Source: SG8-4 sp964598225
GTDB lineage: Bacteria > Planctomycetota > Phycisphaerae > Sedimentisphaerales > Anaerobacaceae
Direction of reading: 5' to 3'
Assembly: GCA_964598225.1 (NCBI GenBank)
Contig: CAZRBG010000064.1
Coordinates: forward strand, 1-31,553
Length of the DNA stretch: 31,553 bases
Shown here: positions 15,828-23,224 of the stretch, piece after piece
Layout: each line of letters opens with the position of its first letter
How positions within the stretch are numbered: position 1 is the first letter of the stretch
Translations under genes and position numbers: made by a program
Notes under the pieces: generated by a model
The model's input: the letters and a program-made list of their open reading frames with translations, nothing else
Told to the model about the DNA's origin: nothing
The model's database searches: none

Positions 15828-18467
15828 TTAAGGCGTCGGTCGATACAGCCTGATGTCGTCGAGCAGCACAGTGCCGGTAGCGCCAGCTTCCTGAACGCCG
15901 ATGGTCATGCTGTTGACACTTTGCAGATTTGTGTTGACCGTAGTCAGATCGACATCAAACCGGTGCCATTGCGCCACGACCAAATTGGCTGCATCATCAT
16001 TATAATTAACCTGAACTCCGTTAATCTTGAGGTAAAGTTGCGCGGGCGTGTTAGCCGGATCGCCGAAGAACCACAAAGTAAGCACCTCGACATCATTCGC
16101 GGTCCAATCCTGCGCCGACGTAAAGGTTCGGGTGACCTCGGAGAAGGTGGCCGTTTCGGTGTTGTCGTACGCCATGGGAGCCGATTGCTGCCCGCTGTGC
16201 ACCTGATCGGTCTCCATCGACGGCTCGAACGGTATTACATAACCCATTGTCGAGCCGTTGGTCGGAACCCCGAATCCGTCCACCCACGTCAGGTAGACCA
16301 GGTTGCTGCCGGGCTGATCTTCCGGGATGTCATTGTAGGACTCGAAATTGTCGACGATACCGAAGCCGGCCGTCGTAAAGCTCCAGACCGGCCCTGTCCA
16401 CGGGCTGTCGGGATGCGAATCATTGACTTCATCCACGCGCCAGTAATAGGTGCTGTTCCAATCGAGTTCCGGAGGCGAGAAGCTCGTTTCGGTTTGCCTG
16501 CCCTGGTAGATGCCCGCTGTCGTGGTATCCGCCTCGGCAACAGCGTTGGGATCAGTGCCGAAATAAACATCGTGGTGTGTGGCCTGGCTGCCCGCCGACC
16601 ACTGGAGCGAGGGTGTCTGGGAAACATTGACGGCCCTGTGTGTCGGTCTGATCAGGCCGGCTCGCAAAGGCGGCGAAAGAGCTGCCGCCGGGATGACTTC
16701 TTCAGGAATCGAATCATGCTCCCAGCGAAGGTCGGCTTGAGCATTGCCGCTTGTGGCGAAGTACAACATTTTGATTGACGCGAATACACCCGCGGTCAGT
16801 TCGATCGATCCTGACTGTTCCAGGGCCCCATATTGATTGCGCCAGGCATCCGCCATCTCTTCTCCATTGACATAGAGAAGAACGCCGTCATCCGTTGTGG
16901 TCTTGAAGGTGTATTTGCCTGTCAGCGGAACATCCAGCTCGCCGGTCCAGCGTACGGCAAAATTATCTTCGTCTATCACACCAGGCTCGGGCGAACCGTT
17001 GCCCCAGGCAAAGTCGATGCCGGGATCGATGCGGCTCATTGTAACGTTCTGGAAAGGCGCTTCAGGCGGAATGGGGACGCCGCCGTCGTAGTTGGCATAC
17101 TCTCCAACGAGACCGCCTCCGGGTCTTGTCGTAGTGAAGCTCCAGACGTCGCCGGTGTACCAGTTGGTTCCGTCGAAGGTGTCCACCCGCCAGTAATAAG
17201 TGGTCTCGAGTTCGAGAGGTCCCGGATCAAAAGTTGTCTTGCCGATTGCATCGGCGCCCGTAGCGGCCTCAACTTCTGCCGCATCCGTTCCAAAGTAAAC
17301 GTTATACAAAGCCGCATTCCATTTGGCCGACCAGGTCAATTCCACGTTCGTATCGACGAACTTCATGGTGTCTGCCGGGATCGGTTTATACGCGCCTCTC
17401 GGCGGCAGAGTAAAGCTCCAGACGACTCCCTCCCACGGGCTGTCCGGATTGTCCGGATTGATCTCGTCAACGCGCCAGTAATAGGTCGTCCCCGGCTGCA
17501 GGCCTTCAGGAGCCGGGAAGCCGGTGAAACCGACGACCTGCGTGTTGTTTGTGGTGTTGCCCACAAGTGCGGCTTCGGCGCCCTGTTCGACGTCTTCACG
17601 GCTTGTGCTGAAATAGACATCGTGCGAGACCGCGAAGGTGCCGGGCTTCCAGGTAAGACTGGTCCAGCTCTGTTCTAGAATGGCGCCGTCGGCGGGGTCG
17701 GGTCCGGCAGCCAATGGCGCCGGCGGTCCCTCCATAACTTCTTCGAGCTCTGCAGAGGTAAGCGCCTTGGTGTAAATGCGCACGTCGTCGAGTATGCCGT
17801 CCCACGGTCTGTTTTCCGCTCCGACAGGCTGGTTGCCGAAGGCTGCCGCGATGGACGGGTCGACGAAGACGGCCGTGCCGCCTCTGTCGGTGCTGCCGGT
17901 TTCAACGCCGTTGAGAAAGACCCGCATGGTTGTGCCGTCCCACGTTGCCGCCGCGTGGCCCCATTCGCCGACTGGAATGACTCTTTCCGCCGGGCTTCCT
18001 TGACCGCCAACGAGTGTGGTCACCTGGCCGCCGTCGTTTGTTTTCAGGCGAAACCTGAGCCGCTTTTCCCCGCCCGCACGGCTGGAACTCATCATCCAGA
18101 TGTGATCGTTGGTGCCGCCACCGAATGCCTTCGAGATCATGCGGGGGTCCTGACCGGGCGTGTCGAGGGTATTGGCGAAGAACCAGCAGCTCAGGGTTAT
18201 TCCGCCGGACTCGACGTCGAGATTTCCGAGCGATACTCGTTCGCCGCCCAGGCCGTCGAATGACAGACCGCTGCCGAATTGTCCGGCGACCCATTCGGGA
18301 TCCCCGACGAATATCCCGTCGTTGCCGTTGCCGCTGGAATCAGTGGCAACCGTGCCTGTGCCGTCGTCGAGCTTCCACCAGCCCAGAAGATCCGGATCCT
18401 GTGCCTGCGCGCAGACGGTCGTTACGAGCAGTACTGTGAAAGCAATGAGAAAGTGTGTGCGTTTCAT
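15828..18467 (-). CDS. large secreted LamG / PA14 / fibronectin-III-like multidomain protein
   Basis: An 879-aa protein starting MKRTHFLIAF. Signal peptide to about 22 (VCAQA). Domains in order: LamG concanavalin-like (25-245; GWWKLDDGTG, GILDDVRIYTKALT); three fibronectin-III-like modules with the YYWRVDE motif (251-355, 360-448, 605-700); a PA14 domain between the second and third (451-597; GKYTFKTTTDDGVLLYVNG); and a C-terminal beta-sandwich resembling carbohydrate-binding modules (702-879; VLLDDIRLYRPTP). All parts suggest glycan binding at the surface or outside; no catalytic site is apparent. The ATG at 18467 follows AAGGAGG by 5 nt. The promoter and leader match those of the prepilin-like gene at 18776. 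Confidence 0.85.
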   Translation of the reverse strand: MKRTHFLIAFTVLLVTTVCAQAQDPDLLGWWKLDDGTGTVATDSSGNGNDGIFVGDPEWVAGQFGSGLSFDGLGGERVSLGNLDVESGGITLSCWFFANTLDTPGQDPRMISKAFGGGTNDHIWMMSSSRAGGEKRLRFRLKTNDGGQVTTLVGGQGSPAERVIPVGEWGHAAATWDGTTMRVFLNGVETGSTDRGGTAVFVDPSIAAAFGNQPVGAENRPWDGILDDVRIYTKALTSAELEEVMEGPPAPLAAGPDPADGAILEQSWTSLTWKPGTFAVSHDVYFSTSREDVEQGAEAALVGNTTNNTQVVGFTGFPAPEGLQPGTTYYWRVDEINPDNPDSPWEGVVWSFTLPPRGAYKPIPADTMKFVDTNVELTWSAKWNAALYNVYFGTDAAEVEAATGADAIGKTTFDPGPLELETTYYWRVDTFDGTNWYTGDVWSFTTTRPGGGLVGEYANYDGGVPIPPEAPFQNVTMSRIDPGIDFAWGNGSPEPGVIDEDNFAVRWTGELDVPLTGKYTFKTTTDDGVLLYVNGEEMADAWRNQYGALEQSGSIELTAGVFASIKMLYFATSGNAQADLRWEHDSIPEEVIPAAALSPPLRAGLIRPTHRAVNVSQTPSLQWSAGSQATHHDVYFGTDPNAVAEADTTTAGIYQGRQTETSFSPPELDWNSTYYWRVDEVNDSHPDSPWTGPVWSFTTAGFGIVDNFESYNDIPEDQPGSNLVYLTWVDGFGVPTNGSTMGYVIPFEPSMETDQVHSGQQSAPMAYDNTETATFSEVTRTFTSAQDWTANDVEVLTLWFFGDPANTPAQLYLKINGVQVNYNDDAANLVVAQWHRFDVDLTTVNTNLQSVNSMTIGVQEAGATGTVLLDDIRLYRPTP

Positions 18468-18564
18468 GATGACCTCCTTCTGATAGAAAATATAATTTAC
18501 CCTCTTTGCCGGGTGTTCGCCCGACAAATTCGACTGAACTACCCTAACATTATTCTATCTCATT
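18468..18564 (-). promoter_or_regulatory. structured 5' leader of the LamG/PA14 gene, shared with the prepilin-like gene
   Basis: Reading the transcript, a block TAGTTCAGTCGAATTTG (within 18521-18545) is followed by a 7-bp stem TGTCGGG/CCCGGCA (18507-18526, loop of 6). An A/T-rich stretch and CTATCAGAAGGAG at the ribosome binding site (18474-18486) come next. The prepilin-like gene has the same blocks in the same order at 19634-19747. It could be a cis-regulatory RNA or a shared operator. Confidence 0.5.
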
Positions 18565-18570
18565 ATCGGC

Positions 18571-18615
18571 ATTATACCACTTATGCTTCGACAGGTGTAG
18601 GAAATTACGCTTCAA
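18571..18615 (-). promoter_or_regulatory. promoter of the LamG/PA14 gene with shared upstream box
   Basis: On the minus strand, TATAAT (18571-18576) is preceded, 18 nt upstream, by TAATTTCCTACAC (18595-18607) and 3 nt further by TTGAA (18611-18615). There is no TTGACA-like -35 box. The promoter of the prepilin-like gene has the same box at the same distance, which suggests an activator site or a different sigma factor. Confidence 0.65.
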
Positions 18616-18657
18616 ATTCTGTTGCTCGCATTTAAGCACTCTAACAAAACCCAACGT

Positions 18658-18712
18658 GTCATTCCGAGCTCGTCGAGGAATCTATTAAAATAGCCCCGCG
18701 GAGCGAATCCGC
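18658..18712. repeat. intergenic GTCATTCCGAG-type repeat
   Basis: GTCATTCCGAG followed by GTCGAGGAATCT (18658-18683) resembles a widespread bacterial intergenic repeat, as I recall it from other genomes. It is followed by a small stem GCGGA/TCCGC (18698-18712). It lies between the prepilin-like gene stop and the promoter of the LamG/PA14 gene. No coding role is seen. Confidence 0.45.
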
Positions 18713-18756
18713 ATTCTTTTGGTTCGGTTTGTGAGAGCCTCTTAGCCATAAATTCG

Positions 18757-18771
18757 GCAGATTATATCTGC
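18757..18771 (-). terminator. hairpin just after the prepilin-like gene
   Basis: GCAGAT and ATCTGC form a 6-bp stem with a 3-nt loop, starting about 5 nt after the stop codon at 18776. It lacks a U-tract, so termination is only suggested by position. Confidence 0.35.
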
Positions 18772-18775
18772 TCGA

Positions 18776-19633
18776 CTACCTCAATGCGCGTTCTTTCGAC
18801 CAAAAGTGTTGAATCAGCCAGCGCAGGTCTTCATTGTCGGGTGAAGGCGTCGCAATGCCGGAATGGGATCCGGGTTGCTCTTTATTCGTCTGAATAAACT
18901 CAAGGGTTCGCTTGTCCATCCACCTGCGCCGGTCGGCGTGCCCGTCAGCAAAGCCAAACGTGCTCGATTTTAAATGGTAGGACGCCAAAGGATCGTAAAA
19001 TCGCCACCCACCGGAATTCATGGGATTGCGGCCCAACAGGTGCCAGCCGCCTTCGTTTTCACCATAGCGGCTGCCGTTGTGCTCTTCTTCCACAAAAACG
19101 TAATACAGAGCCGAGTTCCTGACCTCCAGCATCTTCCGATAGGCCTGGTGTTCATACTGGTTGATCGGATCGTGGCCGAAGGCATAGCTGATGCTGTAGC
19201 TGCGCCAGCAATCTCGCGGAGGCCGTTGGGTGCTTCTTCGGTTATCGCCCGGGCAGTGATAAGCCCCTACGTCCTTGATGTACTCCCACAGGCTTCCGGC
19301 CTGTATGCCTCGATAACGATCCTCGTCGGTAATGGTCGCCGGAGCCGGATTGTACGCCAGGTTGTTTCCGTTAATATCCTTGGGCCGATGGACCCAGGGG
19401 GTCTTGTCGGTAGCCGTATCGTAGCACGCCCGGTTACTGACCAGCCAGCCTTCGTTGTCGTCGGCATACATAATCCAGGCGGTAACCAGCGTTCTCTGGT
19501 TGGCAAGGCAATTCGAGCTCGCCGCAAGCCTTTTGGCCGATTGAAGCGCCGGAAGCAAAATGGCCAACAGAATCGCAATGACCGCGATAACTACCAATAA
19601 TTCAATCAAGGTAAAACCTCTGGTTCTGACCAT
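18776..19633 (-). CDS. prepilin-type protein with N-terminal methylation motif and H-X9-DG domain
   Basis: A 285-aa protein starting MVRTRGFTLIELLVVIAV. The short basic leader before GFTLIE is the type IV prepilin/pseudopilin cleavage site: cut after Gly, with the conserved Glu at position 5 of the mature protein and a hydrophobic helix. Near the end, YHLKSSTFGFADGHA fits the H-X9-DG motif typical of planctomycete and lentisphaerote pseudopilin-like proteins. It probably assembles in a type II secretion-like pseudopilus or stays at the envelope. The start at 19633 follows AAGGAG by 7 nt; the frame is open upstream to 19831, but the leader motif and ribosome binding site exclude that. Confidence 0.88.
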   Translation of the reverse strand: MVRTRGFTLIELLVVIAVIAILLAILLPALQSAKRLAASSNCLANQRTLVTAWIMYADDNEGWLVSNRACYDTATDKTPWVHRPKDINGNNLAYNPAPATITDEDRYRGIQAGSLWEYIKDVGAYHCPGDNRRSTQRPPRDCWRSYSISYAFGHDPINQYEHQAYRKMLEVRNSALYYVFVEEEHNGSRYGENEGGWHLLGRNPMNSGGWRFYDPLASYHLKSSTFGFADGHADRRRWMDKRTLEFIQTNKEQPGSHSGIATPSPDNEDLRWLIQHFWSKERALR

Positions 19634-19747
19634 GGTGCGTCTCCTTCCGATAGAGTATAATACTTTTCCTCCCCCTGCCTTCGCAGGGGTGACAAGAATT
19701 TCTCCGGCAAACTCGACTGAGCTACCTAAAAGAGTATACGCCATTGT
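19634..19747 (-). promoter_or_regulatory. structured 5' leader of the prepilin-like gene, shared with the LamG/PA14 gene
   Basis: The transcript carries TAGCTCAGTCGAGTTTG (within 19704-19727), then a perfect 7-bp stem CCCCTGC/GCAGGGG (19672-19689, 4-nt loop), then CTATCGGAAGGAG at the ribosome binding site (19641-19653). The blocks match the leader at 18468-18564 in order. The conserved block begins 26-27 nt after the -10 box in both. Confidence 0.5.
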
Positions 19748-19753
19748 GCAAAT

Positions 19754-19798
19754 ATTATACGATAAATGAATCGAAAAGTGTAGGAAATTATGGTTCAA
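19754..19798 (-). promoter_or_regulatory. promoter of the prepilin-like gene with shared upstream box
   Basis: On the minus strand, TATAAT (19754-19759), an 18-nt spacer, TAATTTCCTACAC (19778-19790) and TTGAA (19794-19798). Order and distances are identical to the LamG/PA14 promoter at 18571-18615, while spacer sequences differ. Confidence 0.65.
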
Positions 19799-19854
19799 TA
19801 CACACCGATGAGAATGCTGCAATGGAGCCATCTTTCTTCTTGAGGATTTGAGAT

Positions 19855-22071
19855 ATGTTTGTTAAAAGAACGACTCCGGGATATTCATGGGCTTTTTGTT
19901 CTGCTTTGGCGGTTGTACTGTGTTCGGCAGCGGGTCACATGCCGCTTGCAGAGACAGGCGTCGCTGCGGCCAAAGATAAAACACCTCTGGCGGCGCTTTA
20001 TCCGGGGGATGAGGGTATAGAGCGAGATCGTCGCGTGCTTTTTGCCGAGGATTTCGAGAAAGGCACGCCTGAGCAGATCGGCGCCCGGTGGGGCCGGATA
20101 TCCCGGAGAGAAAATGTATCGCTGAGCGATGACGTTCCTGCAGATTCACCGGGCGGCAGGTCGATTCGCTTTAGTGACAACGCGTACCTTTTCACTCACA
20201 CCAAAGGTGTCGATACGATGTACGCCCGCTTCTACGTCAAGTTTCATGAAAAGACGGGATACATCCATCACTTCGTCCACCTCGTCGCCGACAGTGATCC
20301 CAAGCCCTGGCCAAAGGGCGGAGCGGGCGAAACGCCGGCCGGCGACGCCAAGTTCTCCACCGGCATCGAGCCGACGGGCCGATGGGGTAAGTTTCCGCCG
20401 CCGGGTGTGTGGAATTTCTACACTTACTGGCACGAGATGAAGACGAAATGGGGTACGACTTTCAACGGCAAGCAGGAGCCTATCGTTCCGGGCAGGTGGT
20501 ACTGCGTCGAGGTCATGCTAAAGGCGAATTCGAGTCCCGAAAAAGCCGACGGCGAGCAGGCGTTCTGGGTGGACGGCGAACTTTACGGCCGATTCAGAGG
20601 ATTCAACTGGCGCACAACGAACGATCTGAAGATCAACACCTTCTGGCTCCTCTACTATAACACCGATCAACCGGCCCGGCATAACAAAGACCCGCATCCG
20701 GAAAGCAGGATGATGGAGGTCTGGTTCGACGACATTGTGATCGCCACCGAATACATCGGCCCCATTCACACTAACCCGAAACCCGCCAAACGGACAGCAC
20801 GGCCCGGAGATATTGAGTCGGCTACTCTGCCCCCGAGATTGCCGGGAGGAAAGTCTGTCGCCACCTTTTCCTCGCCTGAGCTGATCGACCCGCCGCCATC
20901 GCTTCGAAATGTGCCCGTCGCGAAAACAGCGCCGTCGGTGGACTTTCTCTACTATCCGGGCCAGACTTACGAAGGCAACCCGTGGTCCAACTGGGGCGAC
21001 GGCATGGCGGTGACCGGCAAGTATTATTCGGCAATCGGAGACCACAAGGCGCCGGCCGGCAATGCCTTTGTCTATGAATACGATGCGGCTGCAAAGACCC
21101 TCAACAAAATCGTTGACCTGCGCCGATTGCTCGACGTTGGCGATAGTCGGTACACTCCCGGCAAGATTCACAGCAGAATCGATATAGGCCGCGACGGCTG
21201 CTTGTACTTTTCCACCCACAGAGGCTCAACAAGAGTCACGACGGACGAGTACGGCTACGAGGGGGACTGGATTATTCGTCACAATCCGCAGACTTCCGTC
21301 AGTGAGATAGTCGCGCACGGCCCGGTCGGTAAAAACTGCATCCCGTGCAGCGTACTCGACCCTGACCGGCTGATATTCTACGGCGGCACTGCAGCGGGCG
21401 ACAGGAACGACAAGCGAAAGCTTTTCTTCGCATACGACACAGTCAACAGGAAACTGCTCTACAGCGGTTACGGCGGCCCGGCCAGGTACATGATCTTTGC
21501 CAAATCGAGCGGCAGGGTGTATTTCACGCCCGATCTGGAAGGCAGCCTCTTCCGCTACGACCCTAAGCAGAGCGGCCCGCCCGTAAAGCTTGATCAGCAG
21601 ATCGGCGCAAGAGCTGCGACAAAGGAGACGCCGCAGGGTTACGTATACACAGTATCGAAAGGCGACGCCGAGATATATAGATTCGATACTAAGACTGAGA
21701 AAGTCCGGCGCATAGGTTCGGCTCCGGTCGGCACGCAGAGCTACATCACGACAATCGATGCCGATCCGACGGGGAGGTACCTGTACTATGTACCGGGAGC
21801 GCATGGCGGCAGCGAGAGAGACGGCAGTGCGATCATCCGGTTCGATGTAGAAAAAAGAACCAAGAAGGTGATCGCCTTTCTTCACCCGTTTATAAAGCAG
21901 CAAACAGGTTATACGCCGCTCGGGACTTTCAGTACGGCGGTCAGTCCGGCGGGCGATAAACTATACGTAACATGGAACGGCAACCTGGGCGGCAGCAGAC
22001 GCGGACGACCGACCTGGGACGCGTGTGCCCTAACGGTGATCCACCTTCCCAAGTCTGAACGCCTTCCGTAG
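19855..22071 (+). CDS. secreted fusion of concanavalin-like (polysaccharide lyase-like) domain and beta-propeller
   Basis: A 738-aa protein. The N-terminus has a hydrophobic signal (AFCSALAVVLCSAAG). Residues ~55-305 look like a concanavalin-like jelly roll (VLFAEDFEKGTPEQIGARWG, YARFYVKFHEKTGYIHHFVH, RWYCVEVMLKANS, MEVWFDDIVIATEYIG). Residues ~330-738 form a beta-propeller with repeated blade ends (NAFVYEYDAAAKTLNKIVDL, KLFFAYDTVNRKLLYSG, AEIYRFDTKTEKVRRIG). Propeller folds occur in oligogalacturonate and ulvan lyases, so lyase activity is possible but unproven. GAGG about 9 nt upstream serves as ribosome binding site. The gene is followed by a Tat-signal isomerase-like gene, probably in one operon. 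Confidence 0.72.
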   Translation: MFVKRTTPGYSWAFCSALAVVLCSAAGHMPLAETGVAAAKDKTPLAALYPGDEGIERDRRVLFAEDFEKGTPEQIGARWGRISRRENVSLSDDVPADSPGGRSIRFSDNAYLFTHTKGVDTMYARFYVKFHEKTGYIHHFVHLVADSDPKPWPKGGAGETPAGDAKFSTGIEPTGRWGKFPPPGVWNFYTYWHEMKTKWGTTFNGKQEPIVPGRWYCVEVMLKANSSPEKADGEQAFWVDGELYGRFRGFNWRTTNDLKINTFWLLYYNTDQPARHNKDPHPESRMMEVWFDDIVIATEYIGPIHTNPKPAKRTARPGDIESATLPPRLPGGKSVATFSSPELIDPPPSLRNVPVAKTAPSVDFLYYPGQTYEGNPWSNWGDGMAVTGKYYSAIGDHKAPAGNAFVYEYDAAAKTLNKIVDLRRLLDVGDSRYTPGKIHSRIDIGRDGCLYFSTHRGSTRVTTDEYGYEGDWIIRHNPQTSVSEIVAHGPVGKNCIPCSVLDPDRLIFYGGTAAGDRNDKRKLFFAYDTVNRKLLYSGYGGPARYMIFAKSSGRVYFTPDLEGSLFRYDPKQSGPPVKLDQQIGARAATKETPQGYVYTVSKGDAEIYRFDTKTEKVRRIGSAPVGTQSYITTIDADPTGRYLYYVPGAHGGSERDGSAIIRFDVEKRTKKVIAFLHPFIKQQTGYTPLGTFSTAVSPAGDKLYVTWNGNLGGSRRGRPTWDACALTVIHLPKSERLP

Positions 22072-22074
22072 TTT

Positions 22075-22132
22075 GTTTGTAGTGTGCCCGTGAGGGCATT
22101 TACGAATAACGCCTCCCGGCGTCACTACAAAC
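22075..22132. repeat. GTTTGTAGTG-family palindromic element, copy 2
   Basis: A complete 58-bp element. Perfect 10-bp terminal inverted repeats GTTTGTAGTG (22075-22084) and CACTACAAAC (22123-22132) enclose two small hairpins, TGCCC-GTGA-GGGCA and ACGCC-TCCC-GGCGT. It starts 4 nt after the upstream stop codon and lies between two genes of one likely operon, so it is probably transcribed. Confidence 0.8.
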
Positions 22133-22168
22133 TGTATTTGAGAAAAAGACGCATTGGAGAAACAAAAA

Positions 22169-23128
22169 ATGGAAATGAGGAGTATGTCTCGACGGCGGTT
22201 CCTGGAAAGTATGGTTGCAACCGGAGCTGCTGCACCTGTGATTAGTGCGGGAGCTACAAAACGAAGAGGGGGAAACAAATTCAAGATTTGCATCTTCTCG
22301 AAGCACTTGCAGTGGCTGGATTATAAAGGCATGGCGGAAATCGCCGCCGAGCTCGGCTTTGACGGCGTCGATCTTACCGTTCGCAGGAGAGGGCACATAT
22401 TACCGGAAAGGGTCGAGGACGACCTGCCCGAGGCCGTCGAGGCCGTCAAATCGGCGGGCATAGACCCGGTCATGATGGCGACGGATATAAACGACCCGAA
22501 TGATCCGACTACCGAAAAGATACTCAAAACCGCCAGTGCCCTCGGCATCAAGTATTATCGTCTGGGCAAGTACAGGTACAGCGATAATGAAAGCATTGCC
22601 GATACTCTCAGAGACGCGAAGGCAAAGATACGCGACCTTGCGGCTATGAACCAACAGTACGGTATCTACGGCAGCTATCAAAACCACGCCGGCCGGAGGT
22701 ACGTCGGCGCACCGATTTGGGATTTATGGCTGCTCATAAAGGAACTGGATCCGCGATATATGGGTTGTCAGTTCGATATTCGCCACGCGACCGTCGAGGG
22801 CGGGCAGACGTGGCCGCTCGATCTGAAACTCATCTCTGGGTACGTGAACACCCTTGCGATTAAGGACTTTTTCTGGCGGAAGCAGGGCGGAAAATGGCGA
22901 ACCGTCAACTGTCCGCTCGGCGAAGGCCAAGTGGATTTCGACGCGTACCTGCGGCTGTTGAAAAAGTACTCAATCGCCTGTCCCGTCTCGATACACTACG
23001 AGTACGATTTGGGCGGAGTGAATCACGGCGCAACAGAACTGAAAATCGACAAGGAGAAACTCCTCGCCGCCTTCCGAGCCGATCTCAGGTTTTTGAAAGC
23101 TCGCCTGCGCAAAAACGGTTTGGCTTGA
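22169..23128 (+). CDS. Tat-exported sugar phosphate isomerase/epimerase-like protein
   Basis: A 319-aa protein starting MEMRSMSRRRFLESM. The twin-arginine motif SRRRFLES is followed by a short hydrophobic segment (VATGAAAPVISAGA). The rest is an AP-endonuclease-2/xylose-isomerase-like TIM barrel (FKICIFSKHLQWLDYKGMAE, LGFDGVDLTVR, MGCQFDIRHATVEGG, VNTLAIKDFFW, GEGQVDFDAYLRLLKK, SIHYEYDLGG). The conserved D-x-x-H pair is present in FDIRHA. It probably acts on a sugar outside the cytoplasm; the substrate is unknown. The ATG at 22169 follows GGAG by 9 nt; an in-frame TTG at 22154 is less likely. It follows the lectin-propeller gene. Confidence 0.82.
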   Translation: MEMRSMSRRRFLESMVATGAAAPVISAGATKRRGGNKFKICIFSKHLQWLDYKGMAEIAAELGFDGVDLTVRRRGHILPERVEDDLPEAVEAVKSAGIDPVMMATDINDPNDPTTEKILKTASALGIKYYRLGKYRYSDNESIADTLRDAKAKIRDLAAMNQQYGIYGSYQNHAGRRYVGAPIWDLWLLIKELDPRYMGCQFDIRHATVEGGQTWPLDLKLISGYVNTLAIKDFFWRKQGGKWRTVNCPLGEGQVDFDAYLRLLKKYSIACPVSIHYEYDLGGVNHGATELKIDKEKLLAAFRADLRFLKARLRKNGLA

Positions 23129-23129
23129 G

Positions 23130-23195
23130 GTAGGGTGGGGCTTGCCCCACCACTGCTCTCTGCTCGCGGTGTCGGTGGGGCAAGCCCCACCCTAC
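23130..23195. repeat. GTAGGGTG-family palindromic repeat, complete copy
   Basis: Perfect 22-bp inverted repeats (23130-23151 and 23174-23195), beginning GTAGGGTGGGGC and ending GCCCCACCCTAC, with a 22-nt centre. It lies 2 nt after the stop of the isomerase-like gene, between convergent genes, and could end transcription both ways. Related copies are at 287-309 and 30112-30164. Confidence 0.85.
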
Positions 23196-23224
23196 GATTG
23201 CTACGAGTGGCTGGTGACAACGAC

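Noticed and set aside
15552..16778. long plus-strand ORF of 408 codons
   Set aside because: It overlaps the nitrilase 3' end and lies antisense to the LamG/PA14 gene, whose domains are clear. The protein has no domain features.
19704..19740. tRNA-like D-arm on the minus strand (GGTAGCTCAGTCGAG)
   Set aside because: Only the D-arm-like block is present. There is no acceptor pairing, no anticodon arm and no T-arm with GTTCGAATC, and the same block recurs as TAGTTCAGTCGA in the other leader.
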